64,000 bases of DNA from Oidiodendron maius Zn (lineage: Eukaryota > Ascomycota > Leotiomycetes > Myxotrichaceae): contig KN832885.1 in the NCBI GenBank assembly GCA_000827325.1, positions 868,001 to 932,000 of the forward strand. The letters run 5' to 3'. A model generated the notes under the pieces. That model was not told where the DNA came from. It worked only from the letters and a program-made list of their open reading frames with translations, and did no database searches. Of the stretch, positions 55,066 to 64,000 are shown piece by piece. The position numbers and the translations under genes were made by a program. Each line of letters begins with the position of its first letter. Position 1 is the first letter of the stretch.

Positions 55066-57216
55066 ATGTCAACGACAAATAGCCGGCGAGTGCCTTTGGA
55101 CAAGCGAAAATGGACAGAGATAAGTTGTGACGTATGCAGAGGGAGAAAACAGAAATGCCACCGACCATCGGGTAAAGAGACCTGCGGATATTGCCACGAC
55201 CGAGGCCTTGAATGTGTTACAACGCAGGTGCGTAAGCAGAGAATACCTGAAAGCTCGGAGGGACTTGGGATGCGCCTTGCATTACTTGAGTCACTAGTGA
55301 AAGGCCTCATACCCGAAGCAGATTTGTCTAGTAATGAGGAGATGAAGGAATTAGGTCGCTCCCTTGGCATTCTGGGACCAGCCCGAGACGAGACGAGGCT
55401 CGGAGAGAAGACAGCTTCAACTCAAGAAGATGAGCGATTATTGCAAGATTCTCATGGCCGAACCCAGTACATAGGTCCCGGAAGCTCATATTTCTTTATG
55501 ATGAAGCTCCGAGGGATTTTTGGGCGCAGTGGGCCTAACACTGAGAGCGAGCTTTGTCTGACTTTGGAGGATCGCAATCCGACCTACCATGAGCAGATTC
55601 CTGATCTAGCAGCGATTACGGTGGCATCAGATACACCTCTTCATGAGCACACATCTCCAACAGACTTACCAATAGACAAGAGTGATGGTGTCGCAAATGC
55701 GCTCGTCGATGCCTTCTTCGAACATGTCCATCCGGATTATCCGATCTTGCACGAAGCATCGTTTCGAGAAACTTACGAACGTTGGCCTACATCACCTGCT
55801 ACGGTTGACCGGTCTTGGCTGTGTAGCCTCCTATGTGTCTTTATTCTCGGTCGGCGAGTAGCTCCAATGACAAGCTCATCAGAGCAGGTAGAAGGATGGT
55901 GGAGTCAGGCAAGGGCGCTTCTTCCTAGTGTGATCTTCACATCCAGCGTTTCGGCTGTGCAGGCCCTCGTGCTTGCTTCTCTCCATCTCCACAATATAAA
56001 CAATCGAGACGCTTGCTGGACCCTAACTGGTGCTGCTGTGCGGATCGCGTTTGCTATTGGTTTACACAGAGAAGGTGTAGGAATTTTGCAAACCCCCTTA
56101 ATCCGCGAACTGAGGAAGCGCATTTGGTGGACATTTTATTCCTTCGAGTTGATGCAGGTTTCGTCTCATGATCGTCCAACTGCTATCGAGAATGGAATTT
56201 ATTCTGTGGGATGCCCAAAGGTATCAATTTTAGATTTAGGCCTGCCTCCAGACTACATGCATTGGTCAAATCGCCTAATAACAATACTGGGGTCGGCCTG
56301 TCGATCATTGAGAACGGTTCGCACGACCCCAGCAGAGAACCCTCGCATTGGACCACTATCTCTATCATCTGGCATATTAAAAGACTTGGATCGCTGGAAC
56401 TCGAGTTTACCTGCTCATCTCTCTCTCGAATCGACAAACATACTTCCCCCTTCGTATCAGCGTCCACTTTTACTTTTACATCTTCAATATCACTACGTTG
56501 TATCTCTGGTTTCTCGCTCAGCTCTACTCTCTTGGGTCGCCATTCTGTCTACAAGTCCGAACGAAACTCCTCCTGAAGCAATCCTATCTATAGCCAACAG
56601 ATGCATCGCATCCGGCAGGACATCTTGCGAATTGGTTCAAAAGCTCGAAGTAATACAGCAGTTTAACGCGGTGACATGGTGGGATATCTACTATACATAT
56701 TCATCCGCTCTAATCCTCGTCCTGAATGCTATTTGCGACGTTATGAAGGGCGATGGCAATGCCGCTAGAGAATCCACGAGATCCTTAGGAAAGTGTGCGT
56801 TGCTGGTAACGAAACATCTAAAAAATCCCTTGATGCCGGCAACAATGCGTCGTTGGGCGACCACAATCAACGAACTCAATATCATGGCTACTGACTTTGT
56901 TCAAGGGTTCGAAGATCAAACAGCAGCTGTGAATACAGTTGAAAATCTAGCAGGGGGCCAGCTGACAGCAGTGGGAGATCAAAATTCCAACCAGGGAATG
57001 TCTGAGTATGTTGGCATAAACACGATATCATATGCTGCAGGAATTCTGTCGACAGGCACACCTCTAAGAGCACCAGATGCTACGAGGAGCAGTTTTACCC
57101 CGTGGTCACAAGTTCAGCCGATAGATCCTGAAAACTCAACATTCTGGAGCGAGCTTCACTGGGATAGTATCGAAGATATGCTTCTGGGTGATCAAAGGGT
57201 GTCCTGGGAGGCTTAA
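55066..57216 (+). CDS. Zn2Cys6 fungal transcription factor
   Basis: Single exon, 716 aa from the ATG at 55066 (MSTTNSRRVPLDKRKW). The binuclear cluster is ISCDVCRGRKQKC, then CGYCHDRGLEC, with Cys21, 24, 31, 40, 43 and 50. A fungal_trans middle-homology region follows: ALVDAFFEHVHPDYPILHEA, SFRETYERWP, LCSLLCVFILGRRVAP, AVRIAFAIGLHREGV and RKRIWWTFYSFELMQVS. The fungal_trans pattern of small-residue helices extends to about residue 600. It is nuclear and binds CGG-type half-sites (family knowledge). It lies in the same orientation just downstream of the 5-oxoprolinase gene, making it a candidate local regulator of the 43-57 kb block (inference). Confidence 0.93.
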   Translation: MSTTNSRRVPLDKRKWTEISCDVCRGRKQKCHRPSGKETCGYCHDRGLECVTTQVRKQRIPESSEGLGMRLALLESLVKGLIPEADLSSNEEMKELGRSLGILGPARDETRLGEKTASTQEDERLLQDSHGRTQYIGPGSSYFFMMKLRGIFGRSGPNTESELCLTLEDRNPTYHEQIPDLAAITVASDTPLHEHTSPTDLPIDKSDGVANALVDAFFEHVHPDYPILHEASFRETYERWPTSPATVDRSWLCSLLCVFILGRRVAPMTSSSEQVEGWWSQARALLPSVIFTSSVSAVQALVLASLHLHNINNRDACWTLTGAAVRIAFAIGLHREGVGILQTPLIRELRKRIWWTFYSFELMQVSSHDRPTAIENGIYSVGCPKVSILDLGLPPDYMHWSNRLITILGSACRSLRTVRTTPAENPRIGPLSLSSGILKDLDRWNSSLPAHLSLESTNILPPSYQRPLLLLHLQYHYVVSLVSRSALLSWVAILSTSPNETPPEAILSIANRCIASGRTSCELVQKLEVIQQFNAVTWWDIYYTYSSALILVLNAICDVMKGDGNAARESTRSLGKCALLVTKHLKNPLMPATMRRWATTINELNIMATDFVQGFEDQTAAVNTVENLAGGQLTAVGDQNSNQGMSEYVGINTISYAAGILSTGTPLRAPDATRSSFTPWSQVQPIDPENSTFWSELHWDSIEDMLLGDQRVSWEA

Positions 57217-57278
57217 TGAGCTGGAAATGTATTAACTTTAAATGTATTAACAGAATCCTCTGCAAATAATGTGGGGTA

Positions 57279-58155
57279 TTAGAGCGCCGTCTGTCGGTGT
57301 ACTGTAGTTAGAGTACAATGACTGTAATGTCGCCATAGGTCAAACAGTGAGACTAAAAGCATATAAAACATGATGATGATTGTAGCCCATACAATGCCTA
57401 AGAAAAGCTGGGACGGAGTTCCAGTTACTTGAAGCAGCGCCGCCGATGCAGTCAAAAACACGACGGAGCCCTATTAAAGCTTTAACGAGCGAACCATGGT
57501 ACAACCCCCTGAGTGCTTACCAATTTTAAGGCAGCGTCTGCTGTCATAACGTGCCATTTATTAAACATCCTTGCAATCGTCGTTATGATGCCAGAAAGGC
57601 CAAATATGAATCCAATCATATAAATCGCAGCTGACGTTCGGGTTTCAACATGCGAAAGTGTCTTTCCATAATCCCAGTCACTACTATTCGTCGCACTAGG
57701 GTCGTCCCGTATCCATGCATTGGAGATATTGGCAGTGTATCCGATATTCATCGCCGTACACCGTTGAAGAGAGGTCTCAAGGTCCTTGCCATCATAGACA
57801 ATGAAAACATGACATAATGACCGATACGTAAGTATATATTGCCAATAAAACGGGTCGCCGTCAATAGTAGAACCTGGGGGGCTTTGGGTCGTTGAGGTTA
57901 CATCAAATTGGAACTACGCCACTGTTAGACCAAGTTGAGTAGATGTCAGTCGGTAGAGGCTGTGGAACTTACAAACATGATATTTAGTTTAATCAGCTCA
58001 GGAACTAGGGGAAGAGCCCAAAGCACGATGAATATGATGGCAGCGCAAACTGCCCATCCGTCGCGAGATCGTAGACTTTTATATTGCAGATGCTCGCAGG
58101 TAGTAGGTTGGGCTTCGCGTATTGGGATCCCATCCTCTTGGCGTTTCACTGACAT
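57279..58155 (-). CDS. Four-TM membrane protein, SUR7/claudin-like layout
   Basis: Three exons (57973-58155, 57521-57913, 57279-57470; 768 nt, 255 aa), introns of 59 and 50 nt with consensus sites. The cytosolic N-terminus MSVKRQEDGIPIREAQP leads into TM1 (WAVCAAIIFIVLWALPLVP). An extracellular loop with sequons (ANIS, ATNSS) follows, then TM2 (AAIYMIGFIFGLSGIITTIA), TM3 (GSVVFLTASAALLQVTG), TM4 (FLGIVWATIIIMFYMLLVSL) and a short tail. The layout matches SUR7/PalI-type proteins, but I see no diagnostic motif. It converges on the Zn2Cys6 gene, 62 bp apart. Confidence 0.75.
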
Positions 58156-58430
58156 AACGTGAAGCTGTATAGAGGTGAGGGTAAGTCATCGACTGAGTAC
58201 TCTAAAATCCGTATCTGGAGGCAAAACTTAGAATTATAAGTGACTGTGCAGAGGATAAGCTTACTGGCAGCGCCATCAATGGATACGAGGTCTTCTTGCA
58301 AGGGGGGCAACGAATGAGGGGTAATACCCACCAATAACAATCTAGTATGAGTGGTAATAGGAGTGGTAATACGAGTGTTGTAGCCATGTACAATACCAAA
58401 GTGGGATCCGATTCTCCTTTCAGGTAGTGA
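58156..58430. other. Spacer upstream of four-TM gene
   Basis: Promoter side of the membrane-protein gene. Nothing else seen. Confidence 0.4.
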
Positions 58431-59350
58431 TTCCACTTGTTCTGAAAAGGTCAAGGCCTCACATGACACATCACGTGCCAAGCCGCGAGCGAATTGAAAG
58501 CACCGAGTACGAAGAGACCAAAGACAGAAAGAAGCACTTCGTATTGCTACAGGAGCATTCCGTACAACGGCACTCGGAGTACTTGAGGTTGAGACTCAAA
58601 CGCTCCCGGTCCGCCAGCTTCTCGAAAAGACCTGCCTCACTACAGCACTCCGTATCCGCGATACACCGCACTACCAAAAAGTAGTCCGGTACCGTCAGCA
58701 GGTCCGTAATCAGAACTGGTGCAGCAAAAGAATTGCACCACTATAGCAACTTGAAACGTGTACAGCTAAGGTGACCGGATAAATTACGGTCCAGACACTC
58801 GAACAGCACCAAGCAGCAATAGTGCCACTATAGTGGACACCACTATAGATCCGTATTGCACTAAGCTATAAGGAGTTGATCCAGGAACATGACTAGTTTC
58901 TCCTTATAGTAACAAAACGCAACTTAGTCCTCTATACAGACAGAAGTAATATTTATAGCTTTATTAGTAGAGCAGTTGCAATACAGACAGACAGCAACTA
59001 GGTGTACTATATAGCACACCTAGATAGGTCCGCTTAAACTACAGTATATACAGCTAAATCTACTAGTATACTACTTACACTAAAAATAGTATAAGATACA
59101 GGCAAAGAAGTAGATACAGTAACAGCCTTTATAGACAACTAGGCAGCAATTTATTTAGCCTACCACCTGGTAAGCCAGTTAGGACAATAGCTCCTCTATC
59201 TTATAATACCTCTCCTGAAGGAGCTGTCAAAAAAGGGAGTCTATATTACTGTCTGTTAGATTATAGTATATAAAAATATTCTAGGTAACAAAGTTGTAGA
59301 TAAGTTAGTAAAAGAGGCTCAATTATAATCAATCGAAGAGACTAAATGGT
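58431..59350 (+). mobile_element. Tad1-like LINE remnant (RT 3' region to RNase H)
   Basis: A plus-strand frame near 58,530-58,725 reads KEALRIATGAFRTTALGVLE, VETQTLPVRQLLEKTCLTTA and LRIRDTPHYQKVVRYRQQV. This resembles the region linking reverse transcriptase to RNase H in fungal Tad1-type elements. Further on, KSTSILLTLKIV, then VTAFIDN followed by TAG and AAIYLAYHLVSQLGQ, matches an RNase H block (AELxAILLAL, VTVFTDNQAAI) with CAG changed to TAG. Multiple stops and A+T-rich drift indicate RIP. The start and end are approximate. Confidence 0.65.
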
Positions 59351-60437
59351 AGACGGAATAAGTATGCGTGGGATGAATGTTATGGACGGAAAGAGCTCGG
59401 TCGTTCAGCACCGCCTTGGTCAAAGGAGTTTGTCGCTTATGGGCTCTAATTTCGCTCTGCCAGGCGAGAGGAAGTAAGGCCCATCAACACCGAGAGAGCT
59501 CTAAGCTACACCGGCTGAGCCGGAATTCGAAATGATTAGCTAGATAAACAATGGCCAGAGCTGGAGACACAAGGTCACGGAAGCATACGAGAACTTTTCA
59601 GTAGTTGAGTCAGGCGTTTTCGTGGTTTTTGGATAAAGTCTCGCCTCTTGTAGGCTCTTGTCGCATCATCTTATTAGAAATAGTGCACATGCATTTACCG
59701 TTTACCTATGCCCAAGGGCCGAATTGTACTGTATCGAGTTGAATTTTTCCAAGAGCCATGTTCGTTCTTTTATATACCGGGTTTCCACAAAATCCACACA
59801 ATCCAGCATTCGATTTGCATTACCTTTTTCCTCCTCCCATCTCACCAGACAATCTGACCGATCGCCCGATTGGATCTTGTTACTGCCTCATTTTTTTCAA
59901 GCCCTGGTAGTATGGCAGGAAACCACAGCCTACAATGTGTATTGCCTGGTAACTCGTCATAAGAGTGTTTAGGCAGCCTTTTACCTGTATCAATACATTC
60001 AGTTACGGATGCTAGAATGCTGGGATCCCTCTGCAAAAAGGAACATAATAGATTCCAGTAATATACTGCAGCCCGTAATGCCTGAAAGGAGAAAGACATC
60101 CAAATCAAGATGCTACCAATCAACGTTCAGGGGTTTCCTAGTCGTCTAAGATTCATCTTCGGCTTTTGGTGCTAGACTCCCCTAGGGACCTTTGAGCACA
60201 ATCTGTCGAGGGGTTGGCTTATTGATAGCAATGAGAGCCTACTGGTAGCTTCGGAAGCAATGGATGCAAATAACGTTCTACTTTGACGGCCGGCAATTTT
60301 TGACTTGAATTTTACCATCCTGCAAGTAAGATCACGCTCCAAAGCCTGTTGAATGATAAGCGTCTGTCATCGCATGGAGAAGACACAGGAATTCCATGTA
60401 GGTAGTAAGGCTAGTTCGAAACTAAGACACCTCTATA
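59351..60437. other. Intergenic
   Basis: No supported gene. The frames at 59.66-60.12 kb on both strands lack motifs. Confidence 0.4.
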
Positions 60438-61455
60438 TCAAGCAGCCCGTCTGTCCTTCCCGCTCATTAAATACACTGCCGCCCTCATCTCCAGCAGTGG
60501 ATCATCAGATGGCTCCACGCCGTCAACCCTCGGAATAGGGTCGAATATAACCTTCTTCTGCTCTATTGGGTTGTCTGGGATAATATTATCAACTTTCACG
60601 GTTCCTAATTCAACCTTCTCTCTAGACTCTGGCCACTGCACTGTTGCATCATCCGTAATATCGCTGGAATCAGCAACTTGAGCAACGATCTTGAAAATAA
60701 TTGGCCCCTTTTCTAGCCTCGCAGACAATTCCTCCTGCAAATAGTTCTCGCCCATGACTGTCCCTGCATCGAGTGTTTGGATGCCTGCATCAGGAACTAT
60801 ATTATAGCGAATGAATGTCTCCCTGCCATTGGCATCTACAAGCTTAAAGGCCGAAACGCCATAGTACTGTAGCGTAGCGTAACTTGCAGGTAGTGGTTTG
60901 GGATACGTGACAAACGCCATGGCAGCAGGGTGTGAGCCAAGGAATTTCTCGATAGGACTGGGTTGGTCTGGGGTGGAAGGGCCGGATGCTCCTATGGCGC
61001 GCAGAAGCTCTTGGAATTCAGCACCAGTACGAACAGGAAAGAGCGGAACCGAGTGGGCTATAATATCAGTATGCATACGCCGTCCATTGACCTCTGGCAA
61101 ATGGAAACGGATTGCAAGCCCACGGGGATCAGCATCTCCCACATTATCTGGAATTTGGGGAAGCCCAGTTGAGTTGGAGAATCGCAACCAGACTTTGGTA
61201 CTGGGGGCATTGAAATGAAGTGCTCTGGAAAGCTTGCTAGCTTCTGCTGATGGAGTAAAAGTCCCAACGAGGATTTTGCCTTTGGCATGGGCTATGATGT
61301 GGCGGCGGTTAGTTGCTATTCGCTGCTCTACTATGAATCCGCGTAATTATTTTCGTACCTGGGCGGAATCCAGGGTGGGATCCAAACAAGGTTTTAAGTT
61401 GCGCAATCAGGTCGCCAGCGGTTTTCATTATCTGTTCATCATTAGGAAAAGGCAT
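60438..61455 (-). CDS. Small catalase-like haem protein
   Basis: Exon 1 (61359-61455) and exon 2 (60438-61291) with a 67-nt intron; 951 nt, 316 aa, start MPFPNDEQIMKTAGDLIAQL. The catalase superfamily core is evident: FGSHPGFRPAHAKGKILVGTF with the distal His (His34), RFSNSTG, DADPRGLAIRFHLPE, SVPLFPVRTGAEFQELLRA and FVTYPKPLPASYATLQYYGV. It is about two-thirds the length of a classical catalase. The segment DIIAHSVPLF lacks the usual GN-Asn distal residue, and RYNIVPDAG stands where the proximal RxxxY region is expected. Such SrpA-like short catalases are often peroxidase-like. No signal peptide. Confidence 0.87.
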
Positions 61456-63623
61456 GGTTTCCTATCTTCGGCAAATCCGCAGGCGTGCAATGATGCTTAG
61501 TTCGGACAAGGCCCTAGGTGAATTTGAAGACTGTCGATCTGATTCTCACAGCACCCAGCGATTGACCGTGGTATTTATACTAATCCTTGTCTAAAAATAG
61601 CCTCAGCATCTATATAATCTTTCATTGCGCCACTTTCCCGTAAGGGTGCAATACAGACGAGGATTAAGAAATCGCGACAGCACAGAAGAGAGCTATCGTG
61701 AATTTCGGCGGGCAAGATACAGGGTGAATCTAAGACGCCAACTAGAAGATTGATGACTGTGCATGATGCCTGTGGATCACGAAATAACCAAAACATTCCA
61801 CTTAGCGAATTGGGCCAATACAGCGGGGTGTATTTAATATCAGTTGCTTTAGTGGTCTGGATTTGGAATATAAGATGTTACTAACAGAATGGCCTACATT
61901 TGCCCACATGTGCGGGACACGAAAAGAGAAGCAAGCGTTCAACACCTTCAGGTGCTGAATACTGCTTTTCTGGGATGGCGGGAATCGGAGAGTGAGATTG
62001 CCCTGACAGCTTGCTTGGCCGCATTATCACATTAGATCAAGCATCACAGCCTCTAGCTCTTTCCGGCAATTATTGCGACAAGGATAACGTTAATCCACTA
62101 AGATATTCTACAGAGTTTAGCTTCGCCACGTACTGTTCTCTTTTAGACGATGCTTTGTTGGGTTCCAAGCATCGCGGAAAGTTTCCGCCGACACGGTCTA
62201 AGGTAACCCAAAATGGACATCTCCAAAGTCTGACAGGTTAGGTAAGAGTATGATGTTGAGATATATCAGGCGTATCCTTCTTTGCCAGGTCAATGGCAAC
62301 TGACTATCTTACTCTCGAAAACAACACTTGGAAGTCGAGCGTACTATCCTAAGCTCCTCCTCAACCAAGACAAGAATGATTGGACTTAGAACTTGGTTAT
62401 CTAGAATCATCCCATCTGTTTGATTACAATCCCCGAAGCATACGTAAAGAAAGCCGAAATACAAGAATGAAGTGTAATATAGCCGTAGTTGATGTGCCGG
62501 AAAGGTTGGTTCCTTGGAGGGAATAAATGTACTTCCGTCATTAATTTAAATAATATGGCATGGTACCTGTTACGGCCAAGGAAAATGCAGGCCTCCTATA
62601 GGCTGTTAGGTCGTTTTGAGGTTCAATTTGAGTTTAATATTCTATCCTAGAAGCATCGAACTTTTGACCCCGCCTCTACATCGGATATACCTTGTCTGCA
62701 ACCCTTTCCCCGCACTTCGACTCTTTCCTTTCCGAGCACCAACCCAAAAGCAGAAACAGTACTAGGAGCACGGGGAGGCACTACTATAGAAACCAATACG
62801 GTATTTTGCTGAATTACAGTGTTTAAGCTCGCCACAATCAGCATGCTATTCACCCTCGCAGCAACAGTTCGGTAGTTTTTAAACATGACCACACAACTTC
62901 CCGAAGCGACCGAGTGTCATTTTCTACTCATTAGGGCCGCATAACCATTCTTGATTGTCGAGCTTTTATGTAACTATCATGATTTCCCACATCTCACTAT
63001 CGCTCGTTTAAGTTATGACGATACAGCCTTGACATGTCTTAAATGGTATGGTAGAAACTACATTGTACAATATCCGAAACCCGTGGCCAACAGGGGGGAG
63101 AACCATATTCTCTGCTACGAGAAACATTTCCGCGCCCTTCCAAAGTAATTTAGAGAGTCAAATTAGCCTTGTAGTAAGGCTTGAGGTAAAGCCGAAAATA
63201 AAGCATCGGCATCTTAGGGCTAGCAATGCGACTGGCTCATAGGAGCTCGGAAATTTTCCGTCATATTGATTTGTAGAGTACAACTCTAGAGGCAGTATCA
63301 AATCTAGATTTTCAATGATATTTAAGTACTATAGCCTGGCGACAGCAAATATATTTCCAGCCCTTTCCACTGCATTTGCTTTGCTGGAAATGTGGCAGTC
63401 CCATTTCGCCATTAGTTTACGTTCAAAGTAAAGAATACGGCAAACAAGGAGTCCGACATGGACGCTCTGCAAGGCCACGATGATTTATCTAAGTCGGGCC
63501 ACACAGACTACCAGGAGGGGAGGAGAGATTCTATTAATGTTTGGCAGTTATATCTTGACGGAGATTCACGCGACTCGGCCATTCGGTACCTCAGCCCTTA
63601 GTATTCCTCTACCTTCCCAAATT
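61456..63623. other. 2.2-kb intergenic region
   Basis: Short frames (61575-61796 minus, 62647-62892 minus, 62951-63242 plus) have no recognisable domain. No repeat seen. Confidence 0.4.
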
Positions 63624-64000
63624 TTACCATGGAATCTCATATCCGTCCCTATGCCAAAATTTCCCTGTATCCTTTATTCCTTTCTTCATAAGCAGATCCC
63701 AACACTTGTCCGCCGCCTCCTGCGGCTCTATTACTTGCGGCTGGCCAATTGTCGCGCCAGAACCCAGCGTTGCAACCATACCAGGATGTAACATCGCGAC
63801 AAGCACACCTTTCTCCATAAGATCCACTGCCATGGATTTTCCAATCATATTCAGAGCGGCTTTGCTGCTACGATAGGCGTACAAGCTGCCGCTGGTGTTA
63901 TCAGCGATTGAGCCGGCACGGGAGGAGATATTCCCAATTCGGGAGTTGGGAACTGCGGTTAAGTTTGAAAGAAGCGCCTGAGTTAGTATAAGGGGGCCGA
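63624..64000 (-). CDS. Short-chain dehydrogenase/reductase, C-terminal part (cut by window)
   Basis: The frame enters from the right edge as GPLILTQALLSNLTAVPNSR, then IGNISSRAGSIADN and the catalytic LYAYRSSKAALNMIGKSMAV (Tyr and Lys of YxxxK, with the Ser in ISS). It continues VLVAMLHPGMVAT and ends GYEIPW at TAA 63624-63626. This is the C-terminal half of a classical SDR (C-factor/sniffer-like) that uses NAD(P)H; the substrate is unknown. The nucleotide-binding N-terminus lies beyond 64000. Confidence 0.88.
   Translation of the reverse strand, partial: GPLILTQALLSNLTAVPNSRIGNISSRAGSIADNTSGSLYAYRSSKAALNMIGKSMAVDLMEKGVLVAMLHPGMVATLGSGATIGQPQVIEPQEAADKCWDLLMKKGIKDTGKFWHRDGYEIPW

Overview
This window is nuclear DNA from a filamentous ascomycete (Pezizomycotina). 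The protein-coding genes carry 50-200 nt spliceosomal introns with GTRNGT-like donors and short branch motifs (CTAAC/CTGAC). The families are typically fungal: an AA9 lytic polysaccharide monooxygenase, a CBM1 domain, a HET domain, a Zn2Cys6 regulator, DHA1/DHA2 transporters and SUR7-like four-helix proteins. A plant-associated or saprotrophic leotiomycete or sordariomycete is my guess; the sequence does not fix the class. Gene-rich segments alternate with decayed, A+T-rich, transposon-littered segments. Repeat copies there differ mostly by transitions, as expected from repeat-induced point mutation (RIP).

Layout. 1-5.4 kb: a secreted and plant-wall group (CBM1 expansin-like protein cut by the window edge, alpha/beta hydrolase, GPI-type surface protein, AA9 LPMO). 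6.6-18.2 kb: accessory DNA with a HET ORF abutting an aminoglycoside-phosphotransferase-like fragment, a 55-aa tail-anchored protein, a spliced two-BED-finger gene, two related hAT-type element copies with TGGAC arrays, a 590-bp inverted-repeat element, an A+T-rich desert, and one intact CmcJ-like oxygenase gene. 18.2-29 kb: DHA2 transporter, small MGCG protein, SUR7-like protein, NADAR-domain remnant beside a 17-bp minisatellite, and a secreted BBE-type FAD oxidoreductase. 29.9-33.5 kb: a coiled-coil protein and a PHO89-type phosphate transporter. 33.5-38.2 kb: decayed DNA with two pseudogenes, one of them a Pho85-like CDK lacking the middle of its kinase domain. 39-40 kb: a C2H2 regulator.

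43.1-57.2 kb is the most coherent block. An ACMSD-like amidohydrolase and a salicylate-hydroxylase-like flavin monooxygenase are divergently arranged. They are followed by a DHA1-like transporter, a complete 5-oxoprolinase and a Zn2Cys6 regulator. This resembles a catabolic cluster for an aromatic or cyclic-amide substrate (inference). A tRNA-derived retroposon with perfect 15-bp target-site duplications has landed between the monooxygenase and the transporter, and it contains a run of N flanked by an exact 229-bp duplication. The right end holds a four-helix membrane protein, a Tad1-like LINE remnant, a small catalase-like protein and the 3' part of a short-chain dehydrogenase cut by the window edge.

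Gene models were spliced by hand. Where exon sums are stated, they are whole numbers of codons. No database search was possible, so family names rest on motif recognition.
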